From contig JASLEN010000198.1 of assembly GCA_030151105.1 (NCBI GenBank), positions 1 to 6,633 on the forward strand: a DNA stretch of 6,633 nucleotides, given 5' to 3'. A model generated the notes under the pieces. It saw nothing but the letters and a program-made list of their open reading frames with translations. It made no database searches and was not told the DNA's origin. This document shows positions 1 through 5,831 of this stretch, one piece after another. The DNA comes from Dysgonomonas sp. GTDB taxonomy: Bacteria; Bacteroidota; Bacteroidia; Bacteroidales; Dysgonomonadaceae. Position 1 is the stretch's first letter. Every line of letters starts with the position of its first letter. Position numbers and translations under genes: made by a program.

Positions 1-52
1 GTGTAGATTTACCCACATTTGGTAATCCTACTATACCACATTGTAATGCCAT
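1..52 (-). CDS. ychF: YchF/OLA1-family P-loop NTPase, N-terminal fragment (runs off the window)
   Basis: Only the first 17 codons are in the window. They read MALQCGIVGLPNVGKST, which is the start of the YchF/Obg-like ATPase family and contains the G1 P-loop GLPNVGKST (residues 9-17), where Lys15 contacts the nucleotide phosphates. Family knowledge: YchF is a ribosome-associated, TRAFAC-class NTPase of about 365 residues that prefers ATP over GTP and is linked to stress and redox responses. The ATG at 50-52 is the natural start because family members begin almost immediately before the P-loop. The gene lies downstream of, and in the same direction as, the SGNH-barrel-SGNH unit, but a terminator and its own TAnnTTTG box separate them. 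The identification rests on a short but very characteristic N-terminus; another Obg-related GTPase is possible but less likely. Confidence 0.85.
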   Translation of the reverse strand, partial: MALQCGIVGLPNVGKST

Positions 53-83
53 TATATTCTATTTATAGTTTTATTATTTTTTG

Positions 84-91
84 CAAAGATA
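84..91 (-). promoter_or_regulatory. Bacteroidota-type -7 box for ychF
   Basis: Read on the minus strand the octamer is TATCTTTG, a perfect match to the Bacteroidota sigma-ABfr -7 consensus TAnnTTTG. It lies about 32 nt upstream of the ychF ATG, giving a short leader. I do not see a convincing TTG -33 element at the usual spacing, so the assignment rests on the -7 box and its position between the upstream terminator and the ychF start. Confidence 0.5.
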
Positions 92-130
92 ATCAAAATA
101 AGTAGGATATAGGAAAAATGATAATCAAAC

Positions 131-161
131 AAAAAAGACTAGAATAATGTCTAGCCTTTTT
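131..161 (-). terminator. Intrinsic terminator of the SGNH-barrel-SGNH unit
   Basis: On the minus strand the arms AAAAAGGCTAG and CTAGTCTTTTT form an 11-bp stem around the 8-nt loop ACATTATT, and the run of T continues past the stem. It starts 27 nt beyond the stop codon of the last hydrolase gene. One stem position is G-U when transcribed leftward but an A/C mismatch in the rightward transcript, so the hairpin is better formed for minus-strand transcripts, which fits the gene orientation. Confidence 0.8.
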
Positions 162-187
162 GATATATCCTTAATTATGAATAGAAT

Positions 188-877
188 CTATTTTACTCCT
201 ATGCCGATAGTTTCTAATACAATAGATTCCATCAATTCGTAACACTCAGCATTAGGATGTACACCATCATGTCCAAAATGACTTTTGAGACCTCCTTCAT
301 CATCTTTTAACGGAGTGTGATAGTCAATATAGAGAAAATTATTAGCTACTGCATACTTCTTTATTTCTCTATTCAGAGCCTCTATTTTCTCCACAGAATC
401 GGTGATAGTCGGTATCCAACCGAATTTGGATGCAGGCAATACCGATGATAAAATAACCTGAATATTGTTTGCCTTAGCTATTTCAGCCATTGACTTTATA
501 TTACCAAGAGTAAAATTCTGATCATAAGCTCCTGTATTTTCAGCTATATCGTTTGTTCCCACATTAATAATAACTGCATAAGGGTTTAGCTCTACTACAT
601 CACTACGGAAGCGAGCTAAAAGCTGTGGACTCGTTTGACCGCTTATTCCTCTTCCTATAAAATTATGATCAGCGAAAAATTGTGGACGAATTCTTGTCCA
701 ACCTTCTGTTATAGAATTACCTATAAAAACAATACGTTTGTCGTTAGCTGTAGATCTTGAGACTTGTTTATTTGCTTCAGAATAACGCTTTAAATTTATT
801 AGATCATTAAATTTTTGACTACTTGCATCCATTGCAAAGAATGAAAGGAAAAGAATAAATAAGACAGCTTTTTTCAT
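188..877 (-). CDS. Periplasmic SGNH/GDSL-family hydrolase (paralogue 1)
   Basis: This 229-residue protein is predicted to be an exported esterase or acyl hydrolase of the SGNH fold (GDSL-like lipase/acylhydrolase type). Residues 1-20 form a signal peptide (MKK, a hydrophobic core, then a probable cut ASS|Q). The conserved blocks are all present: block I FIGNSITEGW with nucleophile Ser55, block II GRGISG (75-80), block III GTND (107-110) with oxyanion-hole Asn109, and block V HDGVHPN with Asp204 and His207. Asn replaces the Asp of the classical GDS motif, which is usual in this subgroup and does not remove a catalytic residue. It is the last gene of a leftward three-gene unit, 34 nt after the barrel gene and just before a terminator. 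It resembles the hydrolase encoded at 1549-2256 (roughly half identical over the core). Family substrates include O-acetyl groups on sugars and lipid esters; nothing here fixes which. The fold and catalysis are well supported, the substrate is unknown. Confidence 0.9.
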   Translation of the reverse strand: MKKAVLFILFLSFFAMDASSQKFNDLINLKRYSEANKQVSRSTANDKRIVFIGNSITEGWTRIRPQFFADHNFIGRGISGQTSPQLLARFRSDVVELNPYAVIINVGTNDIAENTGAYDQNFTLGNIKSMAEIAKANNIQVILSSVLPASKFGWIPTITDSVEKIEALNREIKKYAVANNFLYIDYHTPLKDDEGGLKSHFGHDGVHPNAECYELMESIVLETIGIGVK

Positions 878-911
878 GTCACTTCGAGTTTAAATAGTGG
901 TTCATTAAATC

Positions 912-1532
912 TTAGAATCCAAAAGTATAACCTATAGAGTAAAATATAGAATTTCCGTAAGGTGAATAATCATCTTGAATGACATCGTACTTGATTTGAG
1001 CCATCAATGGTCCAAAACGAACACCGCCTCCAACTACTAGAGAGGGTACAAACTTGCTATAAGTATCCTTAGAACGTCCATATTCTATTGTTTGCCACAT
1101 TCTGCTTATTTCTGGTTTGACAGAAACAACTAGAAAACTCGTTGGATATAGATTTCCATAAAGATTGAAACTCGCAAAATGCTCCTTTACATCGTATTTT
1201 GTATCATAATTTCTCCAATCATCTTTAAAATAGCTATACCCTATCCCAGCTCCTGCAGAAAAATAATTAGAAAAACGATATCCTACTTGAGGAGATATAT
1301 TGACTGAGGTATAACTGCCAAACTGTAGTCCTAAGGATCCTCCAAATTCTAAATTTCGCTTGTCAAAACCAGAATTATTCTTAGGTTTAGGGGCAGGCTT
1401 CTGTACTTGATTATTTTGTTTCATTGTATTGCTCTGATCATATACATTACCTTGATTATCAATATATATTTGAGCATTAGAATAGACTATAAAAGTCATT
1501 AATAGCACAAAAAGTACGCTTAAACGTTTCAT
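912..1532 (-). CDS. Small outer-membrane beta-barrel protein
   Basis: This 206-residue protein has a clear signal peptide (residues 1-20, cut SNA|Q). A short polar and Pro/Lys/Asn-rich linker follows (about 21-58, including KPAPKPK), then about 145 residues of alternating polar and hydrophobic segments with many Gly and aromatic residues. It ends GYTFGF, with the C-terminal Phe typical of BAM-inserted barrels. The size suits an eight-stranded barrel of the OmpA/OmpW-like porin-family class. I chose the ATG at 1530-1532; the codon just before it is TTG, which could extend the protein by one residue but leaves the signal peptide no better. The gene starts 16 nt after the stop of the upstream hydrolase gene and ends 34 nt before the downstream one, so co-transcription is likely. 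Its function is not recognisable. It could be a structural barrel, a small pore, or a partner that displays or feeds the two hydrolases. The N-terminal linker might bind a periplasmic partner, which is inference. Confidence 0.85.
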   Translation of the reverse strand: MKRLSVLFVLLMTFIVYSNAQIYIDNQGNVYDQSNTMKQNNQVQKPAPKPKNNSGFDKRNLEFGGSLGLQFGSYTSVNISPQVGYRFSNYFSAGAGIGYSYFKDDWRNYDTKYDVKEHFASFNLYGNLYPTSFLVVSVKPEISRMWQTIEYGRSKDTYSKFVPSLVVGGGVRFGPLMAQIKYDVIQDDYSPYGNSIFYSIGYTFGF

Positions 1533-1548
1533 CAAATTTATGTTTTAG

Positions 1549-2256
1549 TTAGTTTATTTCTTTCACAGCATCCAATAATATCTGTTCCATAATTAGATAT
1601 CCTTCTTCATTCGGATGCACACCATCAAAGTTATATTTATTATTGAAAGTACCATCCTCGTTTTGCAAATGAGTGTGATAATCAATGTACTTTAAACCAT
1701 TATTCGCAGCTAAAAATTGTATTCTCTGATTTAGTCTTATAATTACAGACTGTATATCTCTCAGTTTTGTAACTCTATTGATACTAATTTCTGTTGCTGG
1801 AAGCACCGATGATAGAATAAGATTGATATTTCTGGCTTTGCAAATATCAATAATAGACTGAATATTTTGTAGGGTGAACTCCTCATTGTAGAAACCATCC
1901 GATTTAGCTATATCATTGATACCTGTATTTAAGACCACAAGAGTAGGATTGGCAGTAATAACATCCTTTTGGAAACGAAGAAGTATCTGACTACTCGAAT
2001 GTCCTCCTACTCCCCTATTTATAAAGCCGTTTTTATCGAAAAAACTAGGTCTCAGGTTCTGCCAATTAGCTGTTATCGAATTGCCAACTAGACAAATTCT
2101 AGCTTGTCCATTCTCAATAGGAAGACGTTTTTCGTAAGTAGGAACCATAAAATCAAAGTAATCTGATTTAGCATTAGACAAATACCAATTATAAAGCAGA
2201 AATACTACTAAAAATATATTCAACAGAACTGATAAGGATATAAAGATTCGTCTCAT
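1549..2256 (-). CDS. Membrane-anchored SGNH/GDSL-family hydrolase (paralogue 2)
   Basis: This 235-residue SGNH-fold hydrolase is the first gene of the leftward unit. Residues 4-26 form a long hydrophobic segment after MRR with no clear signal-peptidase site (LLYNWYLSNAKSDYF follows), so I predict an N-terminal inner-membrane anchor with the enzyme in the periplasm, unlike the cleavable signal of its paralogue. Catalytic blocks are complete: LVGNSITANW with Ser60, NRGVGG (80-85), GIND (112-115) with Asn114, and FDGVHPN with Asp211 and His214. Over the core (roughly residues 56-154) about half the positions match the hydrolase encoded at 188-877, and motifs such as LILSSVLPA and the IDYHT segment are shared, so the two arose by duplication. 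The ATG at 2254-2256 is preceded by the weak purine stretch GGAAA. I see no perfect promoter box close by; AAAACTTA at 2281-2288 reads TAAGTTTT on the minus strand, one base off TAnnTTTG. The substrate is unknown. Confidence 0.9.
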   Translation of the reverse strand: MRRIFISLSVLLNIFLVVFLLYNWYLSNAKSDYFDFMVPTYEKRLPIENGQARICLVGNSITANWQNLRPSFFDKNGFINRGVGGHSSSQILLRFQKDVITANPTLVVLNTGINDIAKSDGFYNEEFTLQNIQSIIDICKARNINLILSSVLPATEISINRVTKLRDIQSVIIRLNQRIQFLAANNGLKYIDYHTHLQNEDGTFNNKYNFDGVHPNEEGYLIMEQILLDAVKEIN

Positions 2257-2279
2257 TTTCCAAATTTCAAGTTGTTATC

Positions 2280-2326
2280 AAAAACTTAATTATTATTTAT
2301 ATACTTTTCTTTTTAAAATTTAAAAC
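2280..2326. other. Very AT-rich stretch, candidate DNA unwinding element
   Basis: Only four of roughly 47 bases are G or C here, all of them C on the plus strand. It lies about 100 bp from the outermost exact DnaA-like box and just upstream of the leftward hydrolase operon. It could be the duplex-unwinding element of an origin, simply the AT-rich promoter region of the operon, or both. A second AT-rich candidate lies on the other side of the boxes (about 2760-2950). Confidence 0.3.
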
Positions 2327-2425
2327 TCCAAAATGGTGATAATAATAGACTGTTGATTGTGTTTATCCCATTTCATCGCTTTTCTTGCTATTTTCGATAT
2401 TAAGATTTTGTGAACATTTATTTAC

Positions 2426-2436
2426 ACTTATCAACA
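2426..2436 (+). other. DnaA-like box, extended 11-mer ACTTATCAACA
   Basis: This is an exact TTATCAACA (2428-2436) preceded by AC. It is the leftmost exact box and points opposite to the identical 11-mers at 2547-2557 and 2716-2726. It ends five bases before CAAAAGTA (2441-2448), which on the minus strand is a perfect TAnnTTTG octamer. Confidence 0.55.
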
Positions 2437-2509
2437 GTTACAAAAGTAGCTAATGTATTGTATATAAGGGCTACTATTTTTCTATTAAAAAGCTGTTAAC
2501 ATCGGGGTC

Positions 2510-2520
2510 TGTTAATAAGT
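2510..2520 (-). other. DnaA-like box, one mismatch (TGTTAATAAGT)
   Basis: On the minus strand it reads ACTTATTAACA, one base off the extended 11-mer ACTTATCAACA. It lies 26 nt before the exact copy at 2547-2557 and has the same orientation. Confidence 0.4.
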
Positions 2521-2546
2521 TTGAGAGTTATTGTTTCCACAATAGA

Positions 2547-2557
2547 TGTTGATAAGT
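2547..2557 (-). other. DnaA-like box, extended 11-mer (TGTTGATAAGT on the plus strand)
   Basis: This is an exact reverse complement of ACTTATCAACA. A second GATAAGT heptamer follows at 2562-2568, 11 bp after the one in this box (one helical turn), although its outer bases do not match a full box. Confidence 0.55.
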
Positions 2558-2660
2558 ATATGATAAGTCTGGTATAAGATTTTGTAACTTATTGTTGACT
2601 TCTTAAAGAGATTTTATATATGAGTGAGATAAGTTTGATTCAAAATTTAATTGTTGTTTT

Positions 2661-2691
2661 TTCATCAACAATTATCAACAACTATTCAACA
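2661..2691 (+). repeat. Three helically phased DnaA-like boxes in tandem
   Basis: Three consecutive units read TTCATCAACA, ATTATCAACA and ACTATTCAACA. The middle one holds the exact 9-mer TTATCAACA (2672-2680), the first differs by one base (2662-2670) and the third by two (2683-2691). The repeat period of 10-11 bp places all three on the same face of the helix, as would suit cooperative filament assembly by an initiator protein. Confidence 0.55.
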
Positions 2692-2715
2692 CCTTTTTCA
2701 TAGGATAGTAACAAG

Positions 2716-2726
2716 TGTTGATAAGT
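2716..2726 (-). other. DnaA-like box, extended 11-mer (TGTTGATAAGT on the plus strand)
   Basis: This third exact copy of the extended 11-mer faces the tandem triple box 24 nt to its left. It is the rightmost exact box seen; sequence beyond it toward sppA is AT-rich with no further good copies. Confidence 0.55.
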
Positions 2727-2918
2727 CTAAAATAGCGCATCTTTCGACGAATGTGTTATATTCAAGATACAAAAAATAGTGGATATATTGTATCAATTTT
2801 CTCGTCTTTTTTTCCTTTTTCCTAAATAATATACTCTATAAGCCTCCAGATAGAATTTGCTTTCTATATTTTGTGAATATATTTAGACTATCTCCTATGC
2901 TTTCAGTTTTTTAATCCA

Positions 2919-2926
2919 TATATTTG
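2919..2926 (+). promoter_or_regulatory. Bacteroidota-type -7 box for the sppA-lpxK-punA operon
   Basis: TATATTTG is a perfect match to TAnnTTTG and lies 28 nt upstream of the sppA ATG, which predicts a leader of about 20 nt. No clear TTG -33 element is visible at the usual distance. The leader is A-rich (AACAAAACTGATAAAGC) with no Shine-Dalgarno sequence, as is common in Bacteroidota. Confidence 0.5.
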
Positions 2927-2954
2927 TTTCTACAATTAACAAAACTGATAAAGC

Positions 2955-4721
2955 ATGAAAAGCTTTTTTAAGAGTCTTTTAGCATCCATTATAGGCTGTG
3001 GTTTGGTCTTAGGTGTATTATTCTTCATATTCATGATGTTTATGATGGTTTTCACTTCTTCATCATTCGATGGTGAGGAAAAATATGTGCTCAAGAAAAA
3101 CTCTGTTCTTCAAATTCAACTATCAGGAATTATGTCGGATAGGGTAGAGCGGAATCCTTTGATGGAATTGTTTAGTGGTTCTTCAGAATCTAAAATTGCT
3201 TTAATAGATATTTTGAATGCTATTGATATAGCTAAATACGATAATAAAATCAAAGGTATATATATAAACGCAGGTGTGCTTTCTGCATCAAGTGCTTCGT
3301 TGAAAGAAGTGAGAGATGCATTAATCAGTTTCAAAGAAGAGTCTGATAAATTTGTGATTGCTTATGGTGATTACTATACACAAGGTTGTTATTATCTGAT
3401 GTCCGTTGCTGATGAAGTAATACTCAATCCCGAAGGTAGTTTAGATATTCATGGTTATTCTTCTTCTCCTATGTTCTATAAAGGTTTGTTAGAAAATATA
3501 GGTGTAGAAATGCAGATTTTTAAAGTAGGAACATTTAAATCTGCCGTAGAGCCTTATATCAATACTGAGATGAGCGAACCAAATAAGGAACAGGTTTCGT
3601 CTTATATCAATGATATGTGGAAAACTTTGGCTGAGGGTATTTCCGAATCAAGAGAAATATCGGTTGAAAAATTGAATGAGATTGCAGACTATTCTCCAGC
3701 ATTGCGTGGTGCAGAATATGCTTTAGAAAATAAGTTGGTAGATAAATTGATGTACGAAACAGACGTGCAAAAACATATAAAGGATTTGATGGGAGTAAAG
3801 CATTCTACTAGAGTAAATTTGCCGTCTCCATCCAATATAGCAAGTGCTTTTTCTAATACAGCCAAAGCTAAAGGTGATTTGATAGGTATTCTCTATGCCG
3901 AAGGTTCTATTACTTCAGGTAGTGGGAGAGAGGGTATCACTGATAAACGATATATAAAAGAACTCGAAAGATTGAAGGATGATAAAAAAATAAAAGCTGT
4001 AGTTCTTCGTATCAATTCGCCTGGAGGAAGTGCATTTGCATCAGAGCAGATTTGGAAAGCTGTAACGGATCTCAAAGCCGTTAAACCTGTCGTTGTATCG
4101 ATGGGAGATGTAGCAGCATCTGGAGGATACTATATAGCTGCTAATGCGACCACAATCTATGCGCAACCCAATACTATTACGGGTTCGATAGGTATCTTTG
4201 GAATGTTTCCGAATGTTGAAGGTTTGGTCAACAAAATAGGGGTTTCTTTTGATAATGTGAAGACACATAAACTTGCCGATTTTGGTGATATTACTCGTCC
4301 TATGAGAAATGAAGAAAAGTTAATAGTTCAAAATTATGTTGAAAGAGGCTATGACTTATTTCTTAAAAGATGTGCAGAAGGTAGAGGCATTTCTACTGAC
4401 TCTATCAATGCTATAGGGCAGGGTAGGGTATGGACAGGAAATCAGGCGGTAGAGATAGGTCTCGTAGATGCTATTGGTGGTATAGATGATGCTATTGCTG
4501 AAGCCTCAATATTAGCTGAGTTGGACGATTTTTCGACGGTAAGCTATCCAAAACAGATTGATTTTTTCGAAGCATTTTTCCAAACAAAGAAAGATGAGTT
4601 TGCATCGCAAATTGTAAAAGATTATCTTGGCATTAATTACCAGGCATTTGAAGCAATAAGAGAGATTAATCAGCAAGATTATTTGCAAGCACGTATGCCC
4701 TATGACTATAATATTGAATAA
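2955..4721 (+). CDS. sppA: Signal peptide peptidase SppA, 67 kDa type
   Basis: SppA is an inner-membrane serine protease that degrades signal peptides left after cleavage of exported proteins. This 588-residue protein has the long two-domain form found in E. coli (about 618 residues). A single N-terminal membrane segment spans about residues 10-33. An N-terminal ClpP/crotonase-like domain (about 50-280) carries the general base Lys195 in VGTFKSAVEP, equivalent to E. coli Lys209. A C-terminal domain (about 305-530) carries RINSPGGSA (352-360) and the nucleophile Ser389 in GDVAASGGYY, equivalent to Ser409. Having Lys and Ser in different domains is the hallmark of the 67K type, which assembles as a tetramer whose active sites span subunits. 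The ATG is the first in frame after the TAnnTTTG box and gives a sensible start to the membrane helix. It heads an operon with lpxK 15 nt downstream. No catalytic residue is missing. Confidence 0.96.
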   Translation: MKSFFKSLLASIIGCGLVLGVLFFIFMMFMMVFTSSSFDGEEKYVLKKNSVLQIQLSGIMSDRVERNPLMELFSGSSESKIALIDILNAIDIAKYDNKIKGIYINAGVLSASSASLKEVRDALISFKEESDKFVIAYGDYYTQGCYYLMSVADEVILNPEGSLDIHGYSSSPMFYKGLLENIGVEMQIFKVGTFKSAVEPYINTEMSEPNKEQVSSYINDMWKTLAEGISESREISVEKLNEIADYSPALRGAEYALENKLVDKLMYETDVQKHIKDLMGVKHSTRVNLPSPSNIASAFSNTAKAKGDLIGILYAEGSITSGSGREGITDKRYIKELERLKDDKKIKAVVLRINSPGGSAFASEQIWKAVTDLKAVKPVVVSMGDVAASGGYYIAANATTIYAQPNTITGSIGIFGMFPNVEGLVNKIGVSFDNVKTHKLADFGDITRPMRNEEKLIVQNYVERGYDLFLKRCAEGRGISTDSINAIGQGRVWTGNQAVEIGLVDAIGGIDDAIAEASILAELDDFSTVSYPKQIDFFEAFFQTKKDEFASQIVKDYLGINYQAFEAIREINQQDYLQARMPYDYNIE

Positions 4722-4736
4722 GAAAAGACTCTGACT

Positions 4737-5831
4737 ATGCTTTTACATAAACCCGTACGCATCTATAGATGGCTTATACCACTCTCTTGGTTCTATGGGC
4801 TAATCATCTACTTTAGGAATAAATTTTTTAAATGGGGCATCTATAAACAAAAGAAATATGATGTTCCTATTATCTGTGTGGGCAATATTAGTGTTGGAGG
4901 TACGGGAAAAACTCCGCACACAGAATATTTAATCAATCTTTTGAAGGATGATTATAAAGTAGCTGTGTTGAGTAGGGGATATAAGCGCAGAACAAATGGC
5001 TTTATTCTTTCTACAATAGAAAGCACAAGTAGAGAAATTGGAGACGAACCTTATCAAATTAAACAAAAGTTTCCAGAGGTAATGGTGGCTGTAGATAGAA
5101 ATAGATGCAGAGGTGTAGAAACACTTTTAGCTCTCGAAACTCCACCCGATGTTATAATATTGGATGATGGTTTTCAACATCGCTACGTATGTCCTTCGTA
5201 TGTCATTATTCTTTCTGACTTCAATAGACCAGTCTATGAAGATAGATTATTGCCAGCAGGAAGGTTACGTGAGCCTGCTCACTATTTACGATTTGCATCG
5301 GATATCATTATCACAAAATGTCCTAGCGATCTTCAACCAATCGACTATAGAATCATTTCGCATGATATAGACCCTTACCCTTTCCAAGGTTTATTCTATA
5401 CAAATTTTGCTTACAAAAAGCTTATTCCCCTATTTAGCGAAGCAAATAAAGAAAGTCTGAGCTTGCAAAATTTGAGAGAAAAGTCTATCTTGTTAGTTAC
5501 AGGAATAGCATCTCCTAAGCCACTAATGAAGGAATTGGAAGGCTATGCTAAAGAACTAGATAGCATAACCTATGGAGATCATTATACTTTTACAAAAAAG
5601 GATATAAAGCATATAGCAGCGAGATTTAAGAAAATAAAATCGGAAAATAAGATAATAGTAGTAACCGAAAAAGATGCTGGGCGACTGAAATTACTGAAAA
5701 GTATAGCTGACGATTTGAAGCCATATTTCTACTATATCCCTATCGAAGTATCGTTTCTTGAATCAAAACATCAAATAGAATTTAACCAAAGAATTATAGA
5801 TCATGTTGAAGAAAATAGAAGAAACAGCTAG
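4737..5831 (+). CDS. lpxK: Tetraacyldisaccharide 4'-kinase (lipid A pathway)
   Basis: LpxK transfers the gamma-phosphate of ATP to the 4' position of tetraacyldisaccharide 1-phosphate, giving lipid IVA, at the cytoplasmic face of the inner membrane. The 364-residue protein has a hydrophobic, probably membrane-contacting N-terminus (about 13-30). An unusual Walker A follows in GNISVGGTGKTP (49-60, Lys58). Further family motifs are LSRGYKR (78-84), the GDEP segment (102-105), the acidic DDGFQH (143-148), LPAGRLREP (172-180), a later GDHYTF (280-285) whose His282 fits the conserved active-site His, and TEKDAGRL (310-317). The length is normal for Bacteroidota LpxK. The gene starts 15 nt after sppA, and its last 29 nt overlap punA, so expression is probably coupled to both. 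It shows that the organism makes lipid A; whether the 4'-phosphate is later removed, as in some Bacteroidales, cannot be told here. Confidence 0.96.
   Translation: MLLHKPVRIYRWLIPLSWFYGLIIYFRNKFFKWGIYKQKKYDVPIICVGNISVGGTGKTPHTEYLINLLKDDYKVAVLSRGYKRRTNGFILSTIESTSREIGDEPYQIKQKFPEVMVAVDRNRCRGVETLLALETPPDVIILDDGFQHRYVCPSYVIILSDFNRPVYEDRLLPAGRLREPAHYLRFASDIIITKCPSDLQPIDYRIISHDIDPYPFQGLFYTNFAYKKLIPLFSEANKESLSLQNLREKSILLVTGIASPKPLMKELEGYAKELDSITYGDHYTFTKKDIKHIAARFKKIKSENKIIVVTEKDAGRLKLLKSIADDLKPYFYYIPIEVSFLESKHQIEFNQRIIDHVEENRRNS

Larger units (their letters stand above)
2257..2954. other. Candidate chromosomal replication origin (oriC) or DnaA-binding region; no gene seen
   Basis: This gap of about 700 bp lies between divergent genes and holds no convincing reading frame. 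It contains four exact copies of TTATCAACA (2428-2436, 2547-2555, 2672-2680, 2716-2724, on both strands), one base away from the DnaA box family TTATNCACA. Single-mismatch copies lie at 2275-2283, 2510-2518 and 2662-2670, and weaker ones at 2533-2541 and 2683-2691. At about 30% GC, four exact 9-mers in 700 bp would be far above chance. An almost GC-free stretch (about 2280-2326) and further AT-rich sequence toward 2760-2950 could supply an unwinding element. All seven genes are transcribed away from the gap, as expected if forks leave from it. In Bacteroidota oriC need not adjoin dnaA, so the lack of dnaA here is not against it. Alternatives are a DnaA-titration locus or a cluster of operators for a regulator with a similar site. 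Confidence 0.62.

Noticed and set aside
51..60. Loss of catalytic function in the two SGNH hydrolases because GDS reads GNS (numbers are residues of the 229-aa protein)
   Set aside because: The nucleophile Ser, the block II Gly, the block III Asn and the Asp-His pair are all present, and the Asp of GDS is not essential in this subgroup.
1533..1535. TTG codon directly before the ATG of the barrel gene as the start
   Set aside because: It would add only one residue before an ordinary ATG that already gives a good signal peptide, and no ribosome-binding signal favours the TTG.
188..2256. Hydrolase duplication as a mark of a mobile element
   Set aside because: No transposase, terminal inverted repeats or target duplications are seen, and base composition looks like that of the neighbours. 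Simple gene duplication is enough.
2441..2448. CAAAAGTA, a perfect minus-strand TAnnTTTG box, as promoter of the hydrolase operon
   Set aside because: It would need a leader of more than 170 nt and has no visible -33 partner; in such AT-rich sequence one octamer is weak evidence. It remains possible.
2426..2726. Repeats as a CRISPR array
   Set aside because: The units are 9-11 bp, occur on both strands and have irregular spacing; there are no equal-length spacers and no cas genes.
3116..3334. Minus-strand open frame of 72 codons inside sppA
   Set aside because: It lies wholly within a well-supported sppA coding region, has no recognisable domain, and is a product of the codon pattern of the opposite strand.
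3893..4268. Two minus-strand open frames opposite the C-terminal domain of sppA
   Set aside because: They overlap each other and the conserved Ser389 region of sppA, and neither has a family motif or an upstream signal.
5164..5370. Plus-strand 68-codon frame inside lpxK
   Set aside because: It is an alternate frame over the conserved DDGFQH to LPAGRLREP part of lpxK, with no independent support.
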